A DNA stretch of 64,000 nt from Planctomycetota bacterium (GTDB lineage: Bacteria; Planctomycetota; UBA1135): NCBI GenBank assembly GCA_008501825.1, contig QQUA01000013.1, positions 744,001 through 808,000 on the forward strand, given 5' to 3'. The first letter of the stretch is position 1. Every line of letters begins with the position of its first letter. The position numbers were made by a program, and so were the translations under genes. Positions 45,613 through 55,617 of the stretch are shown here, in pieces. The notes under the pieces are model-generated. The model had not been told where the DNA came from, did not search any database, and saw nothing but the letters and a program-made list of their open reading frames with translations.

Positions 45613-46827
45613 TCAGAACTTCAAGCCGAGTTGCGTGAACAGCCAGTACTGGTCATCACTGTTGCGGACGCCGTTTCCGGCTGAGAAGAAGGCGCCGCCA
45701 AAGGTAAGGAACAGGTTTTCGCTCAAATCGCCTACCAGGTAGACGTCAAGCTCTCCACCGATGTCGTCGGAGCGGGCGGGCCGAATGCCCGCCCCTCCAG
45801 GGCCGACATAGATGGTGTCCAGCGAGGTTTCCCGCTGGAAAAAGTGAAGATCGGTGTGGAAGTTCCAACGTTCGCTCCACTCCAGGCGATAACGAACGGC
45901 CAAGTCCACCAGGTTGGTCCAAGCCACCACGTCGGCCAAACCGTTGAAGCGGTGAGAATCGCCGAAAGGGGCGGCGAAAGCTTCGTCTTCCCGGTCACCC
46001 GGAGTGTCGTCGCCGGTGGCCAGATTCCATTCCAAGCCGAGGAAATGCCCGCCGTCCAAGCCGTACCAGGCTTCCAAGGCCACCGCTTGGGCGCGGACGT
46101 CCAATCCTCCGCGCTCCCCGTCTTGCCAGGCCGCTTCCAAGCTCCAAAACAAATTGTCATAAGCTTCGCCGTCAAGGCGTCCGCCGAAAGTCAACTCGTC
46201 AATCCCGAGAGAGGAATCGTTACGCCGCAAGATATAGGTGTCGATGTTCAAAAACGGCGAGACCTCCCAAGTACCGTAAATGCCGTGGAAATCCGTATTG
46301 GCTCCGGCGAAACCGCCTTGGCCCACCACCGCCTGGGTATAGAAAGCTTGCCAACGCAGGTTTTCCCAATCGCCGGCCACCGTGCCTCCGTCGAAGGCAT
46401 TGTTCAACAAAAACCAATCGTTCGGGGAAACCAAACGGCCGTCGCCGAACAGCATTTCATAGCGCCCGAGTTGCACCGTGTAATCGCCGAGTACCTGCTC
46501 CGCCAACAAGAAAGCTTGATGCACGACGTCGTTCGCCGGAGTCCCGGTGCCGGCAACGCTTTCCTGAAATTGAAAATAACCGCCCAGGTATTCATCGACC
46601 TGAAAGCCGATATTGACCCGAGCCCGAAGCGTGTTGGTGCGGGAAGATTGGCGGCCTGTCACGGGCCCGGATGGGTCCCGCACTTCCGCCCTCAAGCGCA
46701 ATTCCCCGCCGAGGGTCAGGCTGTCCAGCACGCTGTCGGTTTCTAAAACCCCTTCGCGGGTTTCCTGCTGAGCCGATCCCGCAACCGCAAAGCAAGCGAG
46801 GAAGAGGATGCCAAGGGTAGATTTCAT
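45613..46827 (-). CDS. Alginate-export-type outer membrane porin (copy 3)
   Basis: From ATG 46827 the product is 404 residues. It has the signal peptide STLGILFLACFAVAGSAQQ and the same barrel layout as copies 1 and 2: LTLGGELRLRAEVRDPSGPV, VQLGRYEMLFGDGRLVSPND and DDQYWLFTQLGLKF at the end. It is probably the first gene of the array, with its promoter in 46828-47040. The extra frame to 46914 has no signal-like start and is not used. Confidence 0.8.
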   Translation of the reverse strand: MKSTLGILFLACFAVAGSAQQETREGVLETDSVLDSLTLGGELRLRAEVRDPSGPVTGRQSSRTNTLRARVNIGFQVDEYLGGYFQFQESVAGTGTPANDVVHQAFLLAEQVLGDYTVQLGRYEMLFGDGRLVSPNDWFLLNNAFDGGTVAGDWENLRWQAFYTQAVVGQGGFAGANTDFHGIYGTWEVSPFLNIDTYILRRNDSSLGIDELTFGGRLDGEAYDNLFWSLEAAWQDGERGGLDVRAQAVALEAWYGLDGGHFLGLEWNLATGDDTPGDREDEAFAAPFGDSHRFNGLADVVAWTNLVDLAVRYRLEWSERWNFHTDLHFFQRETSLDTIYVGPGGAGIRPARSDDIGGELDVYLVGDLSENLFLTFGGAFFSAGNGVRNSDDQYWLFTQLGLKF

Positions 46828-47040
46828 GGGCGCATGCCGGCGGGTCGACGCAAAGCCGGCTGGGACTCCGGGAATGGTCCCAAAGCGGAGGGCGCCAACA
46901 CAAGCTTCAATCAAGGGAATTTCCCCGGTCGGGCTCGGGATTTTCCGACAATTTCGGCGCCATTCAGCCGATGACCCGGCCCGGTCTGCGGCGGGAAGCC
47001 AGGGGCGCGGCTACCATTTCGCGCTTCCTCGCCGACAACC

Positions 47041-48843
47041 ATGGCTCAAGGACTCCGCAACGTCGCCATCATCGCTCACGTCGACCACGGCAAAACCACC
47101 CTGGTCGATGGCTTATTTCGGCAAGCCGGAGGCCTGGCCCGGGGGCAAGCCGGAGCCGAACGGGTCTTGGACCGAAACGACCTGGAGAGAGAACGGGGCA
47201 TCACCATTCTTTCGAAGAACGCTTCGGTGGAATGGAATCAAGTTCGGATCAACTTGATCGATACTCCGGGGCACGCCGATTTCGGCGGCCAAGTGGAGCG
47301 GGTTCTTTCCATGGCCGACGGTTGCCTGTTGCTGGTGGACGCTTTCGAAGGTCCCATGCCGCAAACCCGCTTCGTGCTGCGGAAAGCCTTTGAGAATCAC
47401 CTGCGGCCCGTGGTGGTGCTGAACAAAATGGACCGTCCTGACGCCCGGCCCGACGGCGTCATCGGCCAAATCTACGATTTGTTCATCGATTTGGACGCCG
47501 ACGACGAAGCGCTGGACTTCCCCATCGTCTATGCCTCCGCCCGGGAACAATGGGCCACTCAGGATTTGCAGGATTGCAGCCGCGGCATGGCCCCGCTGTT
47601 GGACGTCATTTTGGAGCAAGTTCCGGCTCCGGTCATCCAAGATGGCCCACTGCAATACCAAGTCAGCACTTTGGACTGGAGCGACTACGTCGGTCGCATC
47701 GGCATCGGCCGCATCCGTCGCGGAGGTTTGCAAAAAGGTCAATCCGTTTCTTGGATTCGCAACGACGGCCGCCGGACCCAAGGGAAGGTCAAGGAATTGT
47801 TCGTCTTTCGTGGCATGGAAAGACAAAGTGCCGAGTCGGTGGAAGCCGGGGACGTCGCCGCCGTAGCCGGCTTGGAAGACCTCGGCCTCGGCGACACTTT
47901 GTGCGACGCCGAACACCCGGAAGCGCTGCCCCCGATCCAGGTGGACGAACCCACCTTGGAAATGGAATTCCGGGTCAACGACGGCCCCTTCGCCGGTCGC
48001 GAAGGCCGCTTCGTCACCTCCCGGCAATTGCAGGAACGCTTGGTGCGAGCCGGCTGGATGGACCCTGCCCTCAGGGTGCAGGCGGAAACCGCCGACGCCT
48101 TTCAGGTCGCCGGCCGCGGATTGCTTCACCTCGGCATCCTGATCGAAAACATGCGCCGGGAAGGCTACGAATTCTGCGTCGGCAAACCCCGGGTGCTGTA
48201 CAAGGAAGTCGACGGCAAGCGTTGCGAACCGATCGAAGACGCCCAGTTGGAAGTCCCGGAAGCCCACCTTGGCCGCATCATCGAGTTTTTCGGCCAGCGC
48301 GGAGCCCAAATTGGCGAAATGGAACGCCGCGGCAACGAGGCGATCCTGTTCATGAAAATTCCCACCCGCGGCTTGATCGGCGCCCGCACCCAGGTCATGA
48401 CCTTGACCAAGGGGGAAGGAATCTTGCACTCGGTGGCCGCCGGCTACGGCCCGATGACCGAAGGCATGCAAACCCGGCGAAACGGAGTCTTGGTGGCCAC
48501 CGACAGCGGCCAAGCCACCAGCTACGCCCTCCGCGGCCTGGAGGACCGGGGTGAATTCTTCATTCGCCCTGGAGATCCGGTCTACGCCGGCATGGTGGTC
48601 GGCGAAAACAACAAGGACACCGATCTCGGTTTGAACGTCAGCCGCGCGCGCAAACTCACCAACGTGCGCTCCTCGACCAAGGACATCGAAGAAAAACTGC
48701 GGCAACCGCGAAGCCTGTCCCTGGAAGCCTTCTTGGAATACCTGGGACCGGACGAGTTACTGGAAGTCACTCCGGAATCCCTGCGCCTGCGGAAGCGCTT
48801 GTTGGACGAGAAAAGTCGCCGGCGAGCCGGGGGCAGCGCCTAG
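47041..48843 (+). CDS. typA: Ribosome-associated GTPase TypA/BipA
   Basis: This 600-residue translational GTPase has G1 [10 protein letters not shown], switch II region [14 protein letters not shown] and the BipA-specific C-terminal domain ([20 protein letters not shown] and [13 protein letters not shown]). It binds the 50S subunit and is needed for stress adaptation and assembly at low temperature; E. coli BipA is 607 residues. No Shine-Dalgarno is obvious upstream of ATG 47041. The gene stands alone, facing a small membrane-protein gene. Confidence 0.95.
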   Translation: MAQGLRNVAIIAHVDHGKTTLVDGLFRQAGGLARGQAGAERVLDRNDLERERGITILSKNASVEWNQVRINLIDTPGHADFGGQVERVLSMADGCLLLVDAFEGPMPQTRFVLRKAFENHLRPVVVLNKMDRPDARPDGVIGQIYDLFIDLDADDEALDFPIVYASAREQWATQDLQDCSRGMAPLLDVILEQVPAPVIQDGPLQYQVSTLDWSDYVGRIGIGRIRRGGLQKGQSVSWIRNDGRRTQGKVKELFVFRGMERQSAESVEAGDVAAVAGLEDLGLGDTLCDAEHPEALPPIQVDEPTLEMEFRVNDGPFAGREGRFVTSRQLQERLVRAGWMDPALRVQAETADAFQVAGRGLLHLGILIENMRREGYEFCVGKPRVLYKEVDGKRCEPIEDAQLEVPEAHLGRIIEFFGQRGAQIGEMERRGNEAILFMKIPTRGLIGARTQVMTLTKGEGILHSVAAGYGPMTEGMQTRRNGVLVATDSGQATSYALRGLEDRGEFFIRPGDPVYAGMVVGENNKDTDLGLNVSRARKLTNVRSSTKDIEEKLRQPRSLSLEAFLEYLGPDELLEVTPESLRLRKRLLDEKSRRRAGGSA

Positions 48844-48873
48844 AGAATCCAACTCCTGCTACTCAGGAGCGAA

Positions 48874-49074
48874 TCAGGACCCGGGCCCGGGGCCTTGCAA
48901 GAATCGTCCGAGATAGAAGAGAATGCCGCCCCCGAGAAGTCCGAACAATTCGAACTTCATGCTTTCGAGGCGTTCATCCTGAAAACCACGAGCCACACTG
49001 AAGGCCAGCCCTACCAAGACGACGCCGAGGCCCATCAATTGCAAGGCTCTTCCCAAAAGGTAACGCGTGGGCAT
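48874..49074 (-). CDS. Small two-helix membrane protein
   Basis: This 66-residue protein has two hydrophobic helices: LQLMGLGVVLVGLAFSV and LFGLLGGGILFYLGRFLQ. It ends with GPGPGS. It belongs to a small conserved type, often annotated as a hypothetical inner membrane protein in Planctomycetes and Myxobacteria; function unknown. Its start lies only 45 bases from the glycosyltransferase start on the opposite strand. A longer frame to 49281 is a shadow of that gene. Confidence 0.65.
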   Translation of the reverse strand: MPTRYLLGRALQLMGLGVVLVGLAFSVARGFQDERLESMKFELFGLLGGGILFYLGRFLQGPGPGS

Positions 49075-49119
49075 AGCGGAATTATAGAAGGCTCCGAGAC
49101 TACCGAGGCCAAGCCGCTG

Positions 49120-49854
49120 GTGATCCTGCCGACCTATAACGAGTTCCGCAACCTGCCCGAACTCTGTGCCGCCATTTTCCAAAACTTGCCGTCCACCGAC
49201 ATCCTGGTGGTGGACGACGCTTCCCCGGACGGAACCGGCCGTTGGGTTGCGGAACGGCGCCGCTACGAATCCCGACTGCACCTGTTGAGCCGCCCGAAAA
49301 AGATGGGTTTGGGTTCGGCTTATCGAACCGGATGGCTATGGGCTCTGAAACGAGCCTACGACCCGATTATCACCATGGACGCCGACTTTTCCCATCCACC
49401 GGAACGGCTTCCGGATTTACTGGCTCTTTGGCAACAGGGGGCGGATTTGGCCATTGGATCCCGCTACGTAACCGGAGGCGGCGTTCGCGACTGGCCCTGG
49501 CATCGCCGCGTGCTTTCCCGGGGAGCCAACGGCTTGACCCGGTTTCTGCTGCGAATTCCGGTTCGAGACGCCACCGCCGGCTTTCGCGCTTATCGAGCTT
49601 CCGGCCTTCGTCGAATGGATCCGATGTCGATCCAGGCCGAGGGCTATTCCTTTTTGGAAGAGACTTTGTGGCGAGCTCATCAAGTCGACTTACAACTGGC
49701 GGAAACCCCTATCTTGTTCTGTGATCGAACCCGCGACCAAAGCAAGATCGACCGCCGGGAGATCTGGCTTGGCATGGTTACCCTATTAAGGTTGTTCCGC
49801 CAATCTCTGCAAGATCGCCTACGCCGTGCCCGACGGCGGCGGCCCCGCTCATGA
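49120..49854 (+). CDS. Polyprenol-phosphate mannosyltransferase-type GT2
   Basis: This glycosyltransferase of about 244 residues begins VILPTYNE. It carries VVDDASPDGTG, the catalytic acidic motif TMDADFSHPPE, GSRYVTGGGVRDWPWHRR and FRAYRASGLRRMDP. These match dolichol-/polyprenol-phosphate mannose synthases without a C-terminal membrane domain. The start is uncertain: the frame is open back to 48895, antisense to the small membrane gene. I placed it at GTG 49120, where a weak CGAGG lies 11 bases upstream. It is followed by the M50 gene with a 4-nt overlap. Confidence 0.8.
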   Translation: MILPTYNEFRNLPELCAAIFQNLPSTDILVVDDASPDGTGRWVAERRRYESRLHLLSRPKKMGLGSAYRTGWLWALKRAYDPIITMDADFSHPPERLPDLLALWQQGADLAIGSRYVTGGGVRDWPWHRRVLSRGANGLTRFLLRIPVRDATAGFRAYRASGLRRMDPMSIQAEGYSFLEETLWRAHQVDLQLAETPILFCDRTRDQSKIDRREIWLGMVTLLRLFRQSLQDRLRRARRRRPRS

Positions 49855-50786
49855 AATTCCTGCTCAAACCGATTTCCCTGGGAAATCTGTTCGGCATCCC
49901 CATCCGGGTGGTTCCGGCCGTGCCTTTGTTGGCCCTGCTGTTCGTGGCCAGCGCCATGGATCGAGGCGGCGGGGCCGGCGCCACCTTCGTGTTCTGGAGT
50001 TTGGTCCTGTTGGCGGTTTCCCTTTTATGCCATGAAATGGGCCATGCTTTGGTGGCCCGCATGTTGGGCCTGCGAGTGCTCCACATCACCATTTGGCCGA
50101 TCGGAGGATTGGCCCATTTGGAAGGTATGCACGAACGGCCCTATACCGAAGCTCCGGTATCCCTCGCCGGTCCCGGCGCCAACTTGATTCTCGCCGCCCT
50201 GGCCCCTTTGCTACCCCAGCCTTGGGACGCCCAAGCCTTGTGGATTAACCTGATCTTGGGTTTGGGAAATTTACTGCCGGCTTTCCCCATGGACGGGGGC
50301 CGGATCCTGCGGGCCTTTCTGGCCCGAAACAGCCCGGAGGTCGACGCCACACACGCGGCGGTGAAAACCGCCGGCTGGGTTTCTTTCGTCTTGTTGATCT
50401 TCGCTTGGCAATACGGATTCCTACTCTTGGCCTTGATGCTGGCGGTCTATCTTTGGATTTCCGGTCGCCTGGAATTGAGCCAATTGGTGCTGCGCAGTTA
50501 TCGCATGCCTTCCATGTCGGTGGGTGAGGTCTACCGCCGCTCGCTACAACGAAAAAAACCCGACGGCGCGGCCAACTCGCAGTCATATTCCCCATTTTCT
50601 GGAGGCGGTTTTTCGCAAGACGCACCGACCGCCGGCTCACCCCCACCCCCACAAAGACCTTCCGGTGACCCTGACTGGACTGGCGAGGACGTAGACCCAG
50701 AAGTCCCGAGGGAATTGGAAAATTTCCACGGCAGCCTCGATGAGTTTTTTCGCCGTCACCAAAAAGGCAAGAACAGCCACTCATGA
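49851..50786 (+). CDS. M50 family membrane metalloprotease (site-2-type)
   Basis: This 311-residue protein has about six membrane helices. The zinc motif HEMGH lies at 61-65 inside a helix and the third ligand at D148 in NLLPAFPMDGGRI, so catalytic residues look intact. A C-terminal cytosolic tail (about 225-311) is proline/serine-rich. It may cleave membrane proteins in regulated intramembrane proteolysis; no anti-sigma substrate is adjacent. It overlaps both neighbours by 4 nt, in an operon with an acyl-CoA dehydrogenase. Confidence 0.85.
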   Translation: MKFLLKPISLGNLFGIPIRVVPAVPLLALLFVASAMDRGGGAGATFVFWSLVLLAVSLLCHEMGHALVARMLGLRVLHITIWPIGGLAHLEGMHERPYTEAPVSLAGPGANLILAALAPLLPQPWDAQALWINLILGLGNLLPAFPMDGGRILRAFLARNSPEVDATHAAVKTAGWVSFVLLIFAWQYGFLLLALMLAVYLWISGRLELSQLVLRSYRMPSMSVGEVYRRSLQRKKPDGAANSQSYSPFSGGGFSQDAPTAGSPPPPQRPSGDPDWTGEDVDPEVPRELENFHGSLDEFFRRHQKGKNSHS

Positions 50787-52375
50787 GCTTCCTTCGAAAA
50801 CTGCTTTCGGGCCAAAACCCTGCCACTACCGTAGCCGACTACCCCACGCTCGATGCCGAAGAGCAAGAGTTGTTGGCCATGGTTCGCGATACCGTGAGTC
50901 GCTTTCGGGACCAAAGCATTCAAGGGGATGTGCACGATCGGCAGAAAGAAATTCCCGACCCGGTCCGGCAAGGGTTGGCGGAATTAGGTTTGTTCGGTTT
51001 GTTATTTCCCGAACAAGTCGGCGGCATGGGCTTGGGCATGCGCGCTTACATGGAAGTGCTCCGCTCCCTGGCTTGGGATTGCCAATCCACCGCCACCTTG
51101 CTCGGCGGACATCTTTCCCTCGCCGGCCGCGGCCTGTTGTTGTTCGGCAATGAAGAACAAAAAGGACGCTGGCTGCCGGTCATGGCTTCCGGGGAATGCG
51201 TCGGCGCTTTCGCCCTGACCGAACCCGGCGCCGGCTCCGATTTCCGCAGCCTGCGAACCAAGGCAGTTCGGGTGGAAGGAGGTTGGCAACTCAACGGCAA
51301 CAAGCTTTGGATCACCAACGGCAGCGAAGCCGGTATGTTCCTGACTTTCGCCCGGTTGGAAACCGCCGAAGACGGATTGGCCGCCTTTTTGGTGGACGCT
51401 TCCAGCTCCGGCGTTCAAGTGGGTCGCCCTGAAGACAAACTGGGATTGAACGGAAGCAACACCAATCCCGTCGACTTCGATCAAGTCTTCGTTCCCGATC
51501 GGGATTTACTGGGCCAGCCGGGAGAAGGATTCAAAATCGCCGCCGAGATTTTGAACCGCGGCCGGGCCGGTTGGGCCGGCACCTGTTTAGGAGCCAGCGA
51601 ACGGGCTTTGCACGAAGCCCGCGACCACGCCGCTCAGCGGGTGCAATACGGCCACGCCATCGAAAAGTTCGGCATGATCCGGGAATTCCTGGCCGAAATG
51701 GCTTCGGACGTTGCCTTATTACAAGCCTTCATGGACCTCACCGGAGGCCTCGGCGACGCCGGCGAAACCGAATTGGTTCTGGAATCGGCTGCCTTGAAGA
51801 TCTTTGCCACCGAGGTGCAATTCCAAAGTGCCGACTTGGCCTTGCAAATCGCCGGAGGCAACGGTTTTTCCCGGGAATATCCTTACGAACGCCTGCTTCG
51901 CGACGCTCGAGTTTCGCGCATTTTCGAAGGCACCAACGAAGTGTTACGCATGCTGGTCGCCATGCTGGCCGCTGCGGCGGGAAAGCAGGGTTGGCAAGGC
52001 CAGGGAAGTTGGGCTGCACCGGAAACTTTGGCCGAGGCATGGCATCCCCACTGGCACAAGCTCTATCCGGAAAGTGAACGGCTGCATCAGGAAGCCGTGG
52101 CTTTGGCGGCGAAACACGGCAAACAATTCCGCATGGCGGAATGCGATCATCGCCGGCTGGCCGACCGGGCCATCAGTCTGGGAGTCCGAACCGCGACTCT
52201 TTTGCGCCTGGCAGCCGAGCCGGATTTTGCCGCCGCCGAGGCGGTCCGCTATGGCCTGTTGAGGCAAGAAAGACGCTACCTCCAAGTGGAAACCGAAGCC
52301 CAAGCTCCCTTGGATGAAGCCATGGAGCAAGCCGTCCGCGGACTCCTGCAAGAGCAGACTGCAGCGCTGCGTTAA
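50783..52375 (+). CDS. Acyl-CoA dehydrogenase with C-terminal extension
   Basis: This 530-residue flavoenzyme has the FAD/acyl-binding strings AFALTEPGAGSDFRS and KLWITNGSEA, the GRAGWAGTCLGASERAL region, and the catalytic glutamate in RIFEGTNEVLRM. The domain set is standard for the first 390 residues. An extra C-terminal domain of about 130 residues follows, as in ACAD9/VLCAD-type enzymes. It begins a fatty-acid or branched-chain oxidation step; the FadL-type barrel at 61509 and the propionate genes at 53540-59359 lie in the same window, but this may be coincidence. Confidence 0.88.
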   Translation: MSFLRKLLSGQNPATTVADYPTLDAEEQELLAMVRDTVSRFRDQSIQGDVHDRQKEIPDPVRQGLAELGLFGLLFPEQVGGMGLGMRAYMEVLRSLAWDCQSTATLLGGHLSLAGRGLLLFGNEEQKGRWLPVMASGECVGAFALTEPGAGSDFRSLRTKAVRVEGGWQLNGNKLWITNGSEAGMFLTFARLETAEDGLAAFLVDASSSGVQVGRPEDKLGLNGSNTNPVDFDQVFVPDRDLLGQPGEGFKIAAEILNRGRAGWAGTCLGASERALHEARDHAAQRVQYGHAIEKFGMIREFLAEMASDVALLQAFMDLTGGLGDAGETELVLESAALKIFATEVQFQSADLALQIAGGNGFSREYPYERLLRDARVSRIFEGTNEVLRMLVAMLAAAAGKQGWQGQGSWAAPETLAEAWHPHWHKLYPESERLHQEAVALAAKHGKQFRMAECDHRRLADRAISLGVRTATLLRLAAEPDFAAAEAVRYGLLRQERRYLQVETEAQAPLDEAMEQAVRGLLQEQTAALR

Positions 52376-52400
52376 ACTGCCAAGCGAACAGGTGGTCCTC

Positions 52401-53459
52401 ATGTTCCAAACCCGTCTCCTTTGCTGTTTCGGTGCCGCGCTCTTCCTCCTGGCACCTTCCCTCCACGCCGGTTCCCCCTTGGAAGCACCGGCGTGCCCTT
52501 CCTGCTGCGAAATTCTTGCTGAAGCCGGTGGTCCGATTGCGGACCTCAAAGCGATTCAAGAACCGGAACCGGCTCAAGATCCGGTTCAGCAGGGGCTAGG
52601 GCAAACCCGCCGCCGCGGGGAAAAGCCGCCGGTCCTGACTCGAAACCCGGTAGTGAAATCAGGGAAGGATTCCGGGAAGGAAAGCAGCCAGAAGCCGGCG
52701 ACCTCGACCCAACGGCAGCCGCAACAACAACCTGGCGGCCCTGCCAATCCCCGGACCCGGCAACTCAACCTGTCAGGGGCGCAGGGAGCCCCGCCCGCTT
52801 CAGACCCCAAAGCTCCTCGGCCCCAACGCCCAGGCGCCCCGGTCCCGTTTTTGGAAGATCGGCCGATCCTGGAAGTCGACGGCGTGGCCATCTCGACTTC
52901 GGAGTTAAACGAACTGGTGGCTTACTACCACAGCTTCCGGCCGGGTTCGGTGGACCTGTTGCTGCGGGACGCGGTGGAAGCCCTGATTCCCACGGCGGTG
53001 ATGAAGGCCCGTTTCGCCGAAGCCTTGCCGGCCATGAAGGCCAAAGCGGAACAAGCGGCGGCGAAGTTAAAGGCCGGCGAAGATTTCTCCGAAGTGGTGC
53101 GGGAATATTCCGACGACAGCGAAGGTCCGGAGGACGGTCGCTATCGCTTCGGCCGGGAAATCGCGGTCCAACCGTTCGATCGCCTCAGTCACACTTCCAA
53201 AATCGGAGAAGTTCAGGGGCCGTTTTTAACCCGCTACGGATACCACCTGATGGCGGTGGTTTCCTATGAACAAGGAGCGGAACCGAAACTGGATCAAACC
53301 GAGGTGCAACACGTTTTGATCATGTATCCCTTTCAATCTGAAAAGGTCCGGGCCGAGATTCGGGAAGCGGTGAAAAAGTGCAAGATCAAAGTCTTGGAAG
53401 CCGGCCTTCAAAACATCGTGCCTCCGGAAATGCAGGCTCAAGTCGAAAAAGGTTCTTGA
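52401..53459 (+). CDS. Secreted parvulin-type peptidyl-prolyl isomerase
   Basis: ATG 52401 has AGGTGG five bases upstream. The 352-residue product has a signal peptide (LLCCFGAALFLLAPSLHAG) and a Cys pair (CPSCC). A long low-complexity Pro/Gln-rich linker follows (about 45-150). A parvulin-type domain ends it, with LKAGEDFSEVVREYSDDSEG and FLTRYGYHLMAVV. It likely folds outer-membrane or secreted proteins in the periplasm. It is the last gene before the terminator at 53476. Confidence 0.82.
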   Translation: MFQTRLLCCFGAALFLLAPSLHAGSPLEAPACPSCCEILAEAGGPIADLKAIQEPEPAQDPVQQGLGQTRRRGEKPPVLTRNPVVKSGKDSGKESSQKPATSTQRQPQQQPGGPANPRTRQLNLSGAQGAPPASDPKAPRPQRPGAPVPFLEDRPILEVDGVAISTSELNELVAYYHSFRPGSVDLLLRDAVEALIPTAVMKARFAEALPAMKAKAEQAAAKLKAGEDFSEVVREYSDDSEGPEDGRYRFGREIAVQPFDRLSHTSKIGEVQGPFLTRYGYHLMAVVSYEQGAEPKLDQTEVQHVLIMYPFQSEKVRAEIREAVKKCKIKVLEAGLQNIVPPEMQAQVEKGS

Positions 53460-53475
53460 GTCTAAAAAGCCCATT

Positions 53476-53514
53476 CTCCGACTCGGTGCCATCGTGCCGG
53501 GTCGGAGCTTTTTT
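53476..53514. terminator. Strong rho-independent terminator, bidirectional
   Basis: CTCCGACTCGG and CCGGGTCGGAG (11 pairs, one G-T) flank a 10-base loop, followed by CTTTTTTAT on the plus strand. The minus strand also carries GGGCTTTTTAG a few bases beyond the stem, so the biotin carrier transcript can end here too. Confidence 0.9.
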
Positions 53515-53539
53515 ATAAACCGCTGTTTCCTCCGTTTTC

Positions 53540-54070
53540 TTATTCGGCGGCTTCCGCTTCCGGACCTAGGCGTAAGAGAGGCTGATTGGCTTGCACCGCC
53601 TGACCGGCTTCGACCAGGATTTCCTCCACCACGCCTCCCTGCTCGGAAGCCACTTCATTTTGCATCTTCATCGCTTCCAAGACCGCGACCGCTTGACCGG
53701 CATCCACCTTGTCGCCGACTTCGACTCGGACGCCGATGACGATACCGGGCATGAAGGCGGTAATGGTTTCACCTCGGGCTTTGCCACCGCCGCTGAATTC
53801 ACCGGCTTTGCGTTCCCGCTCATCCTCGGCGACGATAGAAAAACTTTCGCCGGCGATATTGACTTGTAATTCCTTGGTTTCCATCTCGCCGATGGAAACG
53901 GCGAAAGCCTTGCCGTCCAACCGCAGGGCATATTGGCCCAAGCGATCGACGTCCGAGAAGTCGGCCTCGAAAGAACGACCGTCCATGTCCACCCGGTAGC
54001 GGCCTTCGCCCGCTTCCTCGATCGCCAATTCGAAGCTGCGACCACGAGCCAGTTTCAAGAAGTACTTCAT
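53540..54070 (-). CDS. Biotin carboxyl carrier subunit of acyl-CoA carboxylase
   Basis: From ATG 54070 the 176-residue protein has a strand-rich N-terminal part and a C-terminal biotinyl domain, with AFMPGIVIGVRVEVGDKVDA and the biotinylation site LEAMKMQNEV (Lys135). It accepts CO2 from the biotin carboxylase encoded two bases upstream and hands it to the PccB-type subunit. Separate carrier, carboxylase and transferase genes are typical of bacterial propionyl-CoA carboxylases. It is the last gene of the propionate block. Confidence 0.9.
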   Translation of the reverse strand: MKYFLKLARGRSFELAIEEAGEGRYRVDMDGRSFEADFSDVDRLGQYALRLDGKAFAVSIGEMETKELQVNIAGESFSIVAEDERERKAGEFSGGGKARGETITAFMPGIVIGVRVEVGDKVDAGQAVAVLEAMKMQNEVASEQGGVVEEILVEAGQAVQANQPLLRLGPEAEAAE

Positions 54071-54072
54071 GC

Positions 54073-55617
54073 TCAGCGGGGTTGATGGTCCACCAGGTTG
54101 CGGCGACCCTGCAAAACCCAAGGGCTCGGGCCGGTGCCATTGCCGGTTGTAGGTCGCAGTTGCGCTCGAGCGGCGGTGTGTTGCCGGTGTAAGGCGGCGG
54201 CGATCGCAGCCACTTCTTCCAAGGGGGAAATCGGCCGGCCGAGGTCCTCCTCCGCCGCCAACATGGCTTCCAAAAAGCCGGTGTCGTATTGGCCTTTCTG
54301 GAATTCGGCGCTTTCCAGGATTCGCAAAGCGACCCCGGCGCTGGTTTTGATGCCGCCGACGTGCAGTTCTTGCAAGACTCGAATCATGCGCCGAAGCGCC
54401 AGCTTTCGGTTCGGCCCCCAGGCAATCAATTTGCCGAGCATGGAATCGTAATACGGAGTCACTTCCATGCCCCGGTAAGCGGCGGAATCGATCCGAACTC
54501 CAGGCCCGCCGGGCAATCGAAGATTACGCAATACTCCGGTGGAGGGAGCGAAGTTGCGATCCGGATCCTCGGCGTTGAGGCGGACTTCGATCGCGTGTCC
54601 CCGGGGAAAAAGTTGTTCCGGAAGCTCCAAAGGTTGGCCGGCGGCAATCCGGATCATTTGTTCGACCAGATCCACGCCGTAAATTTCTTCGGTTACGCCG
54701 TGCTCCACCTGCAACCGAGTGTTCATTTCCAAAAAATAGAACTTCCCTTCCGAATAAAGAAACTCCACCGTCCCGGCGGAACGATAGCCTACGGCTTTGG
54801 CCGCCTGAACCGCCGCCTGGCACAATTCGGCTCTGGTTTCTTCCGGCAAAGAGGCGGCGGGAGCTTCTTCCACCAGCTTTTGGTGGCGGCGCTGTACCGA
54901 GCACTCCCGTTCTCCTAAATGCAAAACCCGACCGTGATGGTCGGCCAGCACCTGAACTTCGATGTGTCGAGGCGCCGGTAAAAACTTTTCGATGTACATC
55001 CGCCCGTCGCCAAAAGCATTCTTGGCCTCCCCGGATGCGGTGCGAAAGGCAGAGTCGATTTCCTTCGCGGAAGAAACGATGCGAATGCCCTTGCCGCCAC
55101 CGCCGGCAGCAGCTTTCAACATTACTGGATAACCGACCTCCCCCGCTACTAGAGTCGCCGCTTCGACGTCCGCCACCGGCTCGGTGGTTCCAGGCACCAC
55201 CGGCACTCCGGCGGCCACCATGGCTTGGCGGGCGGAGAGCTTGTCCCCCATGATTTCCATGGATTTGGGCGGCGGTCCGATGAACACCAAACCGGCGTCG
55301 GTCACGGCCTGGGCAAAAGCAGTATTCTCCGACAGAAAACCGAAACCGGGATGAATGGCTTGCGCTCCGGTATCCAACGCCGCTTGGATAATTTTGTCGC
55401 CCCGGAGATAGGACTCGCTCGGTGGCGAAGGACCTAAGGGAACCGAATCCAAGGAAAATCGGGCGTGAAGAGCTTTTCGATCGGCTTCCGAGTACACCGC
55501 CACCACGTCGATGCCGAGGTCGCGGCAAGTGCGGCCGATGCGAAGAGCGATCTCGCCCCGATTGGCGATCAAGATTTTGTCGAAGTAAGGGCGGCTCTGA
55601 TTCACAGCGGCAGGCAT
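54073..55617 (-). CDS. accC: Biotin carboxylase subunit of acyl-CoA carboxylase
   Basis: This 514-residue protein has the N-terminal [16 protein letters not shown]-grasp glycine loop [13 protein letters not shown], and [18 protein letters not shown], where most enzymes have VEHPVTE. It carboxylates biotin with ATP and bicarbonate. The start could be ATG 55617, overlapping pccB by 16 bases, or GTG 55605, which would give a GTGA overlap; no strong ribosome-binding site decides. The carrier gene follows after two bases. Because it sits with pccB it probably serves propionyl-CoA rather than acetyl-CoA carboxylase. Confidence 0.9.
   Translation of the reverse strand: MPAAVNQSRPYFDKILIANRGEIALRIGRTCRDLGIDVVAVYSEADRKALHARFSLDSVPLGPSPPSESYLRGDKIIQAALDTGAQAIHPGFGFLSENTAFAQAVTDAGLVFIGPPPKSMEIMGDKLSARQAMVAAGVPVVPGTTEPVADVEAATLVAGEVGYPVMLKAAAGGGGKGIRIVSSAKEIDSAFRTASGEAKNAFGDGRMYIEKFLPAPRHIEVQVLADHHGRVLHLGERECSVQRRHQKLVEEAPAASLPEETRAELCQAAVQAAKAVGYRSAGTVEFLYSEGKFYFLEMNTRLQVEHGVTEEIYGVDLVEQMIRIAAGQPLELPEQLFPRGHAIEVRLNAEDPDRNFAPSTGVLRNLRLPGGPGVRIDSAAYRGMEVTPYYDSMLGKLIAWGPNRKLALRRMIRVLQELHVGGIKTSAGVALRILESAEFQKGQYDTGFLEAMLAAEEDLGRPISPLEEVAAIAAALHRQHTAARAQLRPTTGNGTGPSPWVLQGRRNLVDHQPR

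Noticed and set aside
47113..48705. 530-codon open frame on the minus strand opposite typA
   Set aside because: It is a mirror frame produced by GC-biased third positions; the plus-strand protein is unmistakably TypA/BipA and the antisense product has no recognisable motif.
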